64,000 bases of DNA from Prochlorococcus sp. AG-321-E21. Lineage in GTDB: Bacteria > Cyanobacteriota > Cyanobacteriia > PCC-6307 > Cyanobiaceae. The notes under the pieces were generated by a model. The model had not been told where the DNA came from and searched no databases. It saw nothing but the letters and a program-made list of their open reading frames with translations. The translations under genes and the position numbers were made by a program. The stretch lies in contig QBXH01000001.1 of the NCBI GenBank assembly GCA_003283415.1, forward strand, positions 1 through 64,000, given 5' to 3'. Of the stretch, positions 49,334 through 56,397 are shown piece by piece; position 1 is the stretch's first letter, and every line of letters starts with the position of its first letter.

Positions 49334-49527
49334 TTCAGTAGATTCTAGTACTTAGTGGACAGGGTTTAGTTTAAAAGCTAGACCCTTACTTAATTATCTA
49401 ACTGTACGAACATGTACAGAAATCCACTAAATTATCTGCCGAGCAAGCTAACCTAAAAACAGATTGAAAATCATCGAGGGTTAGAGCCTAAATGTATATG
49501 TAGTTCACTAGGTCGATATCTCGAACC
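49293..49527 (+). ncRNA. Candidate structured RNA starting as tRNA-Leu 5' half
   Basis: After the 41-base tRNA-like start come perfectly or nearly perfectly paired elements. They are AATCT/AGATT (49330-49344); an 8-bp stem TTAGTGGA/TCCACTAA (49352-49430) enclosing two hairpins, GGGTTTAG/CTAGACCC with one wobble (49362-49385) and CTGTAC/GTACAG (49402-49419); CTAACC/GGTTAG (49448-49484) with an inner GATT/AATC; and GGTCGA/TCGAACC with a bulge (49511-49527). This three-way-junction layout is unlikely for a decaying tRNA relic. No ORF covers it. It does not match group I intron, tmRNA, RNase P or SRP hallmarks that I know. Confidence 0.5.
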
Positions 49528-49667
49528 TGAAAATGACTTAATTAAAACCTCTTAATATTTCTTTCAAAATTTATTCAATTAATATTTTTTATTTATAGAA
49601 ATGAAAAGGAAAATGTCGCGAAACTAAAATTAATGTATCGTAGAATACATAATTTCTTAAATAGTTC

Positions 49668-50474
49668 ATGAAAAGAAAATTTCTTATTAACCTCTTTTTA
49701 TTCCCAATATCACTTCTATCAGTTGTTTTTTTACAATTAAATATAGCTAACTTAATTTCACCGTCTGCTGTCCATGCAACTAACTGGAATGGATACGATG
49801 TTTCAAAGAAAAGTGGTCTGCAAAATCTAAAAAATGGAAATTATCAAAAAGCAGTAGAATTTTTTACCAAGGCTATCAATATTTATAATCGTGATTCTGA
49901 TAGTTATTACTTTAGAGGCGAAGCTAACCAAGGATTAGGGAATCATAACGAAGCCATAGCTGATTTTAAAAAGTCGATGACTATGGACGGGATAGGGTAT
50001 AAGGCAAACACGAACTATATGATTGGTTATTCCTACATTCAGTTAGAAGATTTTGATAATGCATTAATACATTTGAATAAAGCAATAAGCATTAAATCTG
50101 ATAAAGGAGGCTATTACTACAGCAGAGGTTATGTCTATTTAAATCAAGAAAAATGGGATGAAGCGCTTAAAGACTATGAAGTGGCAAAGGTTAAATATTT
50201 AAAGAAGAAAGAAAAGTTAGATGAATATTTTTATAGTGAGATTGGATATGTTCACTATAATCTTGGATCATTAAAACTAGCTATTGATTATTATGACAAG
50301 GCTATTGAAATTAATCCAAAGGAAGGCTTCTTCTATTCAGACAAAGGTGACGCTCTTTATGACCTTGGAAAGGAAGATGATGCATGTGCAAACTATATTA
50401 AGTCTTCCGAATTGGGTTATGAGGAAATTAAAGACTACCTAAATTCAACAGATGGTGATTGGTGTAAAAAATAA
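49668..50474 (+). CDS. Exported or membrane-anchored TPR-repeat protein
   Basis: The 268-aa product begins with a basic-hydrophobic signal or anchor (KFLINLFLFPISLLSVVFLQ) and an AxA-like site before WNGYDVSKKSG. At least five tetratricopeptide repeats follow, for example YQKAVEFFTKAINIYNRDSD and LAIDYYDKAIEINPKEGFF. TPRs bind peptides and organise complexes. It lies between the partial and intact tRNA-Leu copies, directly before the recombinase remnant, so it is probably cargo of the integrated element or was trapped with it. No partner is evident. Confidence 0.8.
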   Translation: MKRKFLINLFLFPISLLSVVFLQLNIANLISPSAVHATNWNGYDVSKKSGLQNLKNGNYQKAVEFFTKAINIYNRDSDSYYFRGEANQGLGNHNEAIADFKKSMTMDGIGYKANTNYMIGYSYIQLEDFDNALIHLNKAISIKSDKGGYYYSRGYVYLNQEKWDEALKDYEVAKVKYLKKKEKLDEYFYSEIGYVHYNLGSLKLAIDYYDKAIEINPKEGFFYSDKGDALYDLGKEDDACANYIKSSELGYEEIKDYLNSTDGDWCKK

Positions 50475-50514
50475 ATCAAGCTACTCCGCTGTCATAATTT
50501 ACCCTTTGGGGTAA

Positions 50515-50636
50515 ATCTCTCATCATATGGGACACTCTCAACACAGGTAACAGAAAAGTACCTACACGCAGCAGACAAAAAACTTGCTGCTCAAGTGAAC
50601 TCTACAGAATGGTCTGCGGATATTGCTATTGCATGA
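50515..50636 (+). pseudogene. Frameshifted remnant of a tyrosine recombinase C-terminus
   Basis: In one frame the DNA reads ISHHMGHS (50515-50538) and, after a one-base loss, continues in the next frame as STQVTEKYLHAADKKLAAQV and on to a TGA at 50634-50636. MGHSSTQVTEKYLHA is the box II end of phage integrases, including H/G-H-S and the nucleophile tyrosine. No upstream catalytic domain remains. It lies 95 bp before the intact tRNA-Leu, the position expected for an integrase at a tRNA attachment site. It is too short and broken to be active. Confidence 0.72.
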
Positions 50637-50682
50637 TCCAAATGATCCGTAGATTTCAATATCAACACTTTTTACAAGAATT

Positions 50683-50711
50683 TTGAAGAGATTAAGTCGA
50701 CCAGCTACAAT
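50683..50711 (+). promoter_or_regulatory. Promoter of tRNA-Leu(UAA)
   Basis: TTGAAG-N17-TACAAT is positioned 20 bp before the mature tRNA 5' end. The -10 and the TAAAAAAGCGC after it are shared with the partial copy upstream. Confidence 0.6.
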
Positions 50712-50731
50712 AAAAAAGCGCGAGATCCCTT

Positions 50732-50817
50732 GGGAGTGTGGCGGAATTGGTAGACGCGCCGGACTTAAAATCCGTCGAGCGCTTTAGCTCGTGGGGGTTC
50801 AAGTCCCCCCACTCCCA
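50732..50817 (+). tRNA. tRNA-Leu (anticodon UAA)
   Basis: This is a complete class II tRNA of 86 bases. Acceptor GGGAGTG pairs with CACTCCC, with discriminator A. The D-loop is present, as is the anticodon loop CTTAAAA with UAA, the long variable arm (GAGCGCTTTAGCTC) and the T-arm GGGGG-TTCAAGT-CCCCC. CCA is not encoded. There is no intron, unlike the tRNA-Leu(UAA) of many other cyanobacteria. The first 41 bases recur at 49293. Confidence 0.96.
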
Positions 50818-50895
50818 TTCTTAAACTATTTATTTTTAGTTCTTACGATAGCTTTTAATAGTTGTTATCTTAAAACTAAGAAATCAGAAATTTAG

Positions 50896-51129
50896 ATGGA
50901 AAGTATTTTAAATAATTCACTTGTTACTCTAGTTGTGTATATTGCAATTATTTCTACTTATTTATTGGTTATTCCATTAATACTTTTTTATTGGATGAAT
51001 AATAGATGGAATGTTATGGGTAAATTTGAGAGATTAGGAGTTTATGGACTAGTGTTTCTTTTTTTTCCAGGTTTAATTTTATTTTCTCCATTTTTAAATC
51101 TCAGATTAAGAGGAGATATCAAAGGTTAA
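50896..51129 (+). CDS. ndhL: NAD(P)H-quinone oxidoreductase subunit L
   Basis: NdhL is a small membrane subunit specific to the cyanobacterial/chloroplast NDH-1 complex, involved in ferredoxin docking for cyclic electron flow and in CO2 uptake. The 77-aa product has two membrane helices ([20 protein letters not shown] and [20 protein letters not shown]) and the family YWMNNRWN motif between them. It is followed by the DUF3007 gene and trpA, the order seen in many cyanobacteria. Confidence 0.92.
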   Translation: MESILNNSLVTLVVYIAIISTYLLVIPLILFYWMNNRWNVMGKFERLGVYGLVFLFFPGLILFSPFLNLRLRGDIKG

Positions 51130-51133
51130 ATTA

Positions 51134-51454
51134 TTGACTAAAGGTAAAGTTGTACAAATTGGTTTATTAATCACTTTATTAGGTACATTAATTTATCAAT
51201 TAGGGCCACAATTCGGTATTGATAACTTTACTGCTAGCACTATCTCAAACTTTGTTTTGATTGTCATTGTAATAACTTGGGTCTCCACTTATATCATTAG
51301 AGTTTTTAATGGAAAAATGACTTTTATGGAACAAAGGAAGCGTTATAGGAAAGAGTATGAAAAAATTGTGAATGATAAACTGGAAAGCAAATTCAACCTA
51401 TTATCAAGAGAAGAACAGGAAAGACTAATGGAAGATTTAGAAAAAAATCCATAA
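51134..51454 (+). CDS. DUF3007-family membrane protein
   Basis: This 106-aa protein has two predicted membrane helices (VVQIGLLITLLGTLIYQLG and ISNFVLIVIVITWVSTYIIR) and a charged C-terminal tail (MEQRKRYRKEYEKIVNDKLE). It sits between ndhL and trpA with 4- and 36-bp gaps, a conserved cyanobacterial arrangement, and matches the family known as DUF3007. The start is TTG. A role linked to thylakoid membrane complexes is suggested only by this neighbourhood. Confidence 0.8.
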   Translation: MTKGKVVQIGLLITLLGTLIYQLGPQFGIDNFTASTISNFVLIVIVITWVSTYIIRVFNGKMTFMEQRKRYRKEYEKIVNDKLESKFNLLSREEQERLMEDLEKNP

Positions 51455-51490
51455 ACTCCTTAATATTTTTAAATTAAAATCTCAAAAATC

Positions 51491-52330
51491 ATGAAAGAAA
51501 ACAAGAAAACGCAAATTCTTAAAAATCAAAGTTTATCAAAAATAAATGAGAAGTTTTTGGAATTAAAAAAAAGGAATAAATTAGCATTAATGCCTTTCAT
51601 AATGGCAGGCGATCCTAATATTGAAATTACATCAGAGATTTTATTAAAGTTGCAAGAAAAAGGTGCTGATCTTATTGAATTGGGAATACCTTATAGTGAC
51701 CCTCTTGCTGATGGCCCAATAATTCAATTGTCTGCATCTAGAGCATTAAGGTCAGGAACTACTTTAAAAAAGGTTATTGAGTTATTAGAGTCTCTCAAAG
51801 AAAAGTTGCATATTCCAATAATACTTTTCACTTATTTCAATCCTATATTGAATTTTGGGCTTGAGAATTTTTGCGAATTAGCATCTAAAGTAGGGGTTGC
51901 AGGACTAATAATTCCTGATCTTCCATTGGAAGAAGCATATAAATTTTCAGAAATTATTAGTTCTTATTCTATAGATTTAATATTATTAGTTGCTCCTACT
52001 ACTCCCTCTGAAAGAATGAAAATGATATCTAATAATTCAAAAGGCTTTACTTATTTAGTTAGCGTAACAGGAGTAACAGGCGAGAGAAACAAAATGGAAA
52101 ATAGAGTAGAGAATCTTATTACTAAATTAAAAGAAATAAGCATTAATCCCATCGCAGTTGGTTTTGGAATATCTTCCCCTAAACATGTTAATAAAGTTCG
52201 TAAATGGGGTGCAGATGGAGTAATTATTGGAAGTGCATTTGTTAAAAGAATTTCTAATAGTAATGAATTAGAAGTTGTAAATCAAATTGGAAAATTTTGC
52301 GAAGAAATGCGTAAAGCTGCTGATCAATAA
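51491..52330 (+). CDS. trpA: Tryptophan synthase alpha subunit
   Basis: TrpA cleaves indole-3-glycerol phosphate and passes indole to TrpB. The signature LIELGIPYSDPLADGPIIQ (about residues 58-76), with the catalytic acids, and the GFGISSPKHV phosphate loop are present. The length is 279 aa, with a lysine-rich N-terminal extension of about 20 residues. trpB is not nearby, as usual in cyanobacteria. Confidence 0.96.
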   Translation: MKENKKTQILKNQSLSKINEKFLELKKRNKLALMPFIMAGDPNIEITSEILLKLQEKGADLIELGIPYSDPLADGPIIQLSASRALRSGTTLKKVIELLESLKEKLHIPIILFTYFNPILNFGLENFCELASKVGVAGLIIPDLPLEEAYKFSEIISSYSIDLILLVAPTTPSERMKMISNNSKGFTYLVSVTGVTGERNKMENRVENLITKLKEISINPIAVGFGISSPKHVNKVRKWGADGVIIGSAFVKRISNSNELEVVNQIGKFCEEMRKAADQ

Positions 52331-52422
52331 ATTTAATCAAAAAGCTAAAATTTTTAAATTTATTCTATTAAATAACATCAAGATAAAAAAGATTTTTAAA
52401 TTCTTTGTTTAAAAATAATTTT

Positions 52423-52782
52423 TTATGATTGATCTTCCGTTGGTAATAATTTTATTTGTTTTCTTCCAAGTTTTATTTCAAACTCAGCACCTGGTTTTAA
52501 GTCTAAAAGTGCTGTATATGCTTTTCCAATCAAAAGATTTCCATTACCTTGGACTGTTGCTATGTAACTTAGTTTTCTGCCACCCTTCCCAATTCCTGCT
52601 ACTCCAGCATCTCCGAGGTTAACGCCTTTAGCTTCGAGAAGTGCTTCATAAAAAGCAGTGAAATTTAATCGTTCGCTTCCGTTTTTTTTCGTGGAGACAT
52701 ATCCACATGCACGAACAAGATCTGACTTACTAACTTCACCAAGTTCTTTAACTTTAGCAAGAAGATCATTACCACTTAGCAT
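52423..52782 (-). CDS. AbrB-like transcriptional regulator (cyAbrB)
   Basis: This cyanobacterial AbrB-type protein of 119 aa has an N-terminal LSGNDLLAKVKELGEVSKSD segment that is specific to the cyanobacterial group, and the AbrB/SpoVT-like DNA-binding part at the C-terminus (GNLLIGKAYTALLDLKPGAE). In Synechocystis such proteins tune carbon and nitrogen metabolism and carbon uptake genes. It stands alone with its own promoter region. Confidence 0.88.
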   Translation of the reverse strand: MLSGNDLLAKVKELGEVSKSDLVRACGYVSTKKNGSERLNFTAFYEALLEAKGVNLGDAGVAGIGKGGRKLSYIATVQGNGNLLIGKAYTALLDLKPGAEFEIKLGRKQIKLLPTEDQS

Positions 52783-52881
52783 AATAAATTAATAAAAAGT
52801 TATTCTTAATTAACATAGCAATTAGTTTGTAATTTGTGCAATCATTAATTATGTATTTATTCAATTAGTTATCTTTTAATA

Positions 52882-53151
52882 ATGGAAAAATTTATAGTAT
52901 TTGGTATGTACTGTGATGATGCAATTAATAAAAGGGAACCATTTCGTAAAAAACATCTTGATAGACTTAGAGACTTAAAAGATAGAAATATTTTAATTAC
53001 TTTAGGCCCTACTAAATGTACAAAATATTTATTTGCTATTTTTAATGCTAATAATGAAAATGAATTAAGAGAATTAATTGAGAAAGATATTTATTGGCAA
53101 GAAGGTATATGGATTTCTTTTGATATTTATCCATGGATTCAAGCATTTTAA
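52882..53151 (+). CDS. YciI-like protein
   Basis: This 89-aa dimeric alpha-beta barrel protein has features fitting the YCII family: KREPFRKKHLDRLRDLKDRN and the following LITLGPTKCT, with the conserved histidine in KKHLD. Family roles are poorly defined. It is divergent from the AbrB gene, with a 99-bp shared gap. Confidence 0.8.
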   Translation: MEKFIVFGMYCDDAINKREPFRKKHLDRLRDLKDRNILITLGPTKCTKYLFAIFNANNENELRELIEKDIYWQEGIWISFDIYPWIQAF

Positions 53152-53364
53152 AAGGTTTAAATTATTAAAAAAAATTGTAATCTTTAAACTTATTTTATTC
53201 ACAATTAAAATATTATTTCTTTTTTAATTATAAAAATCAGTTTTGTTAGTTATGGAAATAAAATGATCAAGAATTAATTTATCATGAAGAAAAATGATTC
53301 TAAAAAATCTTTTATTTGTAAGTAAGTATGTTTTAAATAAAAAACTTGCCTAGTTTAAATATTT

Positions 53365-53685
53365 TTATTTACTACTATCTTTTTTTATTTGATTAACTAA
53401 TGAGTCTATATCTAATTGATTATATGGGTGGGTTTCGTTTGTTTCTTGAGATTTGGTTAGAATATTCTTCAGCCAATTTTGTTCTATTTTTATGAGATTT
53501 TTCACAATATTGAAAACACCTCCTTTTTTATAAAATTCTTTAACTTTTTTGGCAATTTCGGAGGTTCGGCTTGATTTAATATTTAATTCATTAGCTAGAT
53601 CTTTTTGGGTATATCCATGAGATTTTAACCAATCTTTAATAAAAGAAATAAGTTCTTGTTCTTCTTTCTGAGATATTTTATTCAT
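53365..53685 (-). CDS. Small helix-turn-helix protein
   Basis: This 106-aa product contains a probable HTH: FIKDWLKSHGYTQKDLANEL then NIKSSRTSEIAKKVKEFYKK (about residues 13-52), of the XRE/Cro-like kind. The C-terminus is serine- and polar-rich with no recognised effector domain. It overlaps the DUF1232 gene by 4 bp and would be co-translated with it and probably with the sigma factor upstream. The 213-bp gap after its stop holds no ORF and is extremely AT-rich. Confidence 0.7.
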   Translation of the reverse strand: MNKISQKEEQELISFIKDWLKSHGYTQKDLANELNIKSSRTSEIAKKVKEFYKKGGVFNIVKNLIKIEQNWLKNILTKSQETNETHPYNQLDIDSLVNQIKKDSSK

Positions 53686-54056
53686 TTAATAAAAGGGAAT
53701 AATTTATTAAGTTTTCTTTCTGCTCTTGCTCTTATTGAAGGAGTCATATACCTACTCCATATACTTAAAACTGCAGTGAGAGCAACAAAGTCATCGCTAT
53801 AACCTACTACAGGCATAAAGTCAGGGAATAGATCAAATGGCATTATTAAATAAGCTAATGCGGCCATTAGGGAAACTCTTACTTGTGCTGGAGTAAAAGG
53901 ATCGATAGCCATTTCTAAAACTTCTAAAGCTGGTTTTGCAATTGTTCTACCAGCCCTTATTAATATTTTTATAATGATATTTTCATCTAATGATGAACTT
54001 TCTAAAACCTCTGCATCGTAAATTTTTTCTTTGTGTTTGTAATAGCTCTCATTCAT
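53682..54056 (-). CDS. YkvA-like DUF1232 membrane-associated protein
   Basis: This 124-aa protein has the DUF1232 core ALAYLIMPFDLFPDFMPVVG-YSDD (about residues 66-89, cut here), a short hydrophobic hairpin typical of YkvA, found in many bacteria with unknown function. A basic C-terminus (RARAERKLNKLF) follows. It lies 23 bp after the sigma factor gene and overlaps the HTH gene, forming a three-gene run. Confidence 0.82.
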   Translation of the reverse strand: MNESYYKHKEKIYDAEVLESSSLDENIIIKILIRAGRTIAKPALEVLEMAIDPFTPAQVRVSLMAALAYLIMPFDLFPDFMPVVGYSDDFVALTAVLSIWSRYMTPSIRARAERKLNKLFPFIK

Positions 54057-54079
54057 ACTTTTAATTTAATTAATGACTT

Positions 54080-55003
54080 TTAGGTAACACTATCAACAAG
54101 TCCATTTTGGATTCCTGCTTTCCTAAGCTTTCTCAGGGCTCTTTGTACAACTTGTCTACAATATTCTCTACTACAACTCATATGCCTTGCGACTTCAGCT
54201 AATGTTCTCCATTCATTTGACCCATCCAAACCAAATCTTAGGCTTACAATCTTTCTCTCTTTTTCAGTTAGATTAGCCTTATCTAATAATGTCCAGGCTG
54301 AAGCAGTCCTTTCAGCTAGTTCTGCTAATTCCATTGGCGGAGTTTGATCACTTGGGAGAATATCAACAAGTTCAGAGGGATCCGACTTGGATTTTACGGT
54401 GCCTTGAAGACTAACTGTTATACTTCTCAACTCGCAAGAGAGTAATTCATCAATCTCCTCTTTAGTAATTTTCATCTCACCTGCTAAATCAACACTAGTG
54501 GGAGGAAAACCTTTGAGTTGCATTAGTTTTGATTTTGCGGCCCTTAGTTTAGTAAGCTTTTCATTTATGTTTACTGGAATTCTTATTGTTCTACTTTGCG
54601 TTGAGAGTGCTCTATTTAATCCCTGCCTTATCCACCAGTAAGCATAAGTAGAAAATCTATGTCCTCTTGAAGGATCGTATTTCTCTACAGCTCGCGTAAG
54701 ACCAAGAGTACCTTCTTGAATTAAATCTAACAACTCTAATCCTTTCCCCTGATATCTTTTAGAAAGATTAACCACTAATCTTAAATTTGCTGTAATCATT
54801 TCATTCTTAGCTTTTTCACCTATTTTTATTTTCTTTTTTTCCTCTGTGGAATATTCACAATCAGGTCCTTTCCCACCTGCTGTTTGGCACCTATTAATAA
54901 GTGAAACCATCTCTTGGACTTTTCTTCCCATAGTGAGTTCCTTCTCTGGTGTCAAAAGTTGATGACGACCTATTTCTCCAAGAAAATCGCTTAATGAACT
55001 CAC
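54080..55003 (-). CDS. Group 2 RNA polymerase sigma-70 factor
   Basis: This is a primary-like but non-essential sigma. Region 2 is clear (NLRLVVNLSKRYQGKGLELL and then DLIQEGTLGLTRAVEKYDPS, FSTYAYWWIRQGLNRAL), as are region 3 and region 4.2 (TLAEVARHMSCSREYCRQVV). There is no long region 1.1, and the length of 307 aa fits group 2. Such factors respond to light, diel cycle or nutrient stress in cyanobacteria. The upstream 149-bp gap is almost pure A/T. Confidence 0.92.
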   Translation of the reverse strand: MSSLSDFLGEIGRHQLLTPEKELTMGRKVQEMVSLINRCQTAGGKGPDCEYSTEEKKKIKIGEKAKNEMITANLRLVVNLSKRYQGKGLELLDLIQEGTLGLTRAVEKYDPSRGHRFSTYAYWWIRQGLNRALSTQSRTIRIPVNINEKLTKLRAAKSKLMQLKGFPPTSVDLAGEMKITKEEIDELLSCELRSITVSLQGTVKSKSDPSELVDILPSDQTPPMELAELAERTASAWTLLDKANLTEKERKIVSLRFGLDGSNEWRTLAEVARHMSCSREYCRQVVQRALRKLRKAGIQNGLVDSVT

Positions 55004-55152
55004 GATTTATACCTTCTAGTTAATATATTTAACTTATAGTTAATTTCTTAATAAGCTATATATGTAATAATTAATTAATATTTAATTAATTATTATTATT
55101 TATAACTTTTATTTAATTTATTATTTTATAGTTTTTAAATATATAAATTTAT

Positions 55153-55815
55153 TTATTTGTTTTTTCTTCTTGATTCAAGAACAGTTAGTACATCTCTCCA
55201 CTGAACTCCCTTGTGCAGCAAAGCAACTTGAAGATGATAAATTATATCAGCAGCTTCATTTGAAATTGAACTTTTGTCATCATCTTTGCATGCCATAATA
55301 AATTCAGCAGTTTCTTCTCCCATTTTTTTTAAGATAGTATTACTACCTTTTGTTAACAAATGATTGGTATAACTTTTTTCAAGAGGATTAATTGATCTCT
55401 GATTAAGAGTATTAAATAATTCTGAGCAAATATTAGAAAAAGGTTCTGTTTTCTTTTCTTTTTTATTAATTGAACTATTATTTATTTCATTGAAAAAGCA
55501 ACTTTTTTCGCCGGTATGGCATGCACCTGGTCCATTTTGTTCTATTGAGAGAACAAGTGCATCATTGTCGCAATCAAATCTAATTTCTTTAAGAAATTGG
55601 GTACTTCCACTCGTTGCACCTTTTCTCCATATCTCTGATCTAGATCGACTCCAGTAATGGACATTTTTTGTTTTTAGTGTTTTGTTTAAAGATTCTTTAT
55701 TCATCCACGCCAACATAAGAATGGATCCATCCAGGTAATCTTGTGCTACCGCGGGGATTAATCCATTATTATCAAAACGTAGTTCTTCTATCGAAAAATT
55801 TGTTGTATAAGCCAT
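55153..55815 (-). CDS. hisIE: Bifunctional phosphoribosyl-AMP cyclohydrolase/phosphoribosyl-ATP pyrophosphatase
   Basis: The N-terminal HisI domain shows MLAWMNKESLNKTL, HYWSRSRSEIWRKG and the zinc cysteines in IRFDCDNDALVLSIEQNGPG and ACHTGEKSCFF. The C-terminal HisE domain (from about residue 125) shows KKMGEETAEFIMACKDDDK. Together they catalyse steps 2 and 3 of histidine synthesis. The fusion of 220 aa is standard. hisG is elsewhere in the window (38361). Confidence 0.96.
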   Translation of the reverse strand: MAYTTNFSIEELRFDNNGLIPAVAQDYLDGSILMLAWMNKESLNKTLKTKNVHYWSRSRSEIWRKGATSGSTQFLKEIRFDCDNDALVLSIEQNGPGACHTGEKSCFFNEINNSSINKKEKKTEPFSNICSELFNTLNQRSINPLEKSYTNHLLTKGSNTILKKMGEETAEFIMACKDDDKSSISNEAADIIYHLQVALLHKGVQWRDVLTVLESRRKNK

Positions 55816-55878
55816 TATATTTAATGTGTTAAACCTCTTACTCTTTGTTTTACTAAAAATTATATTAACAGTTTATTA

Positions 55879-56343
55879 ATGGATATTCATTCTTCACAAT
55901 TTTCTTGCAGCAAAAGTTATGAGGATTTTCCCTGTTCTCATAGGCAATGGCGCCATGATGGACATTGTCGATTTGTTCATGGTTATTCAAGAACTTTTAC
56001 CTTTTGGTTCGCTGCTAAGGAATTGGACAAAAATGGTTTTGTCGTTGATTTTTCTGGATTAAAACCTCTTGAAAAAAGGCTTAAAAAACATTTTGATCAT
56101 ACATTTCTTGTAAATAGTGATGACCCTTTATTAAGTTACTGGAGGAAATTACATGACTTAGAAGCTTTAAATTTGAAGATTATGGATAATGTTGGAATGG
56201 AATTTTCTTCTAAAATGATTTGGCAATGGGCTAATGAATACTTAAAGGATAAGGATAAAGGAAGAACATGCTGCTGGAAGGCTGAATCAAAAGAAAATAA
56301 ATCAAATTCTGCGAGTTATGAAAGATTCCCAGAGTGGTTTTAA
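55879..56343 (+). CDS. 6-pyruvoyl-tetrahydropterin synthase/QueD-like protein
   Basis: This is a T-fold enzyme of 154 aa. The zinc-binding histidines are likely those in CSHRQWRHDGHCRFVHGYSR (about residues 19-38), and the FDHTFLVN motif carries the later catalytic residues. QueD makes 6-carboxytetrahydropterin for queuosine, while PTPS makes tetrahydropterins; the spacing here, with an unusual CRFVHGY instead of C-x-x-x-HGH, leaves the exact product open. Its substrate comes from FolE (18439). Confidence 0.8.
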   Translation: MDIHSSQFSCSKSYEDFPCSHRQWRHDGHCRFVHGYSRTFTFWFAAKELDKNGFVVDFSGLKPLEKRLKKHFDHTFLVNSDDPLLSYWRKLHDLEALNLKIMDNVGMEFSSKMIWQWANEYLKDKDKGRTCCWKAESKENKSNSASYERFPEWF

Positions 56344-56397
56344 ATTTTATTTTAAAGTTATTATAAAAATTTTTAAAATAATATTTTAATCAAAATA

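Noticed and set aside
49334-49480. A group I intron in the first tRNA-Leu copy, as found in tRNA-Leu(UAA) of other cyanobacteria
   Set aside because: The split is in the anticodon loop and GAAAATC recurs downstream, but none of the conserved group I core (P/Q/R/S-like elements) that I can recall from the Anabaena intron is visible and no T-arm or acceptor 3' half follows.
49293-49560. Permuted tmRNA
   Set aside because: No tag reading frame of the Prochlorococcus type (ANKIV...) and no T-arm/CCA-proximal half is visible.
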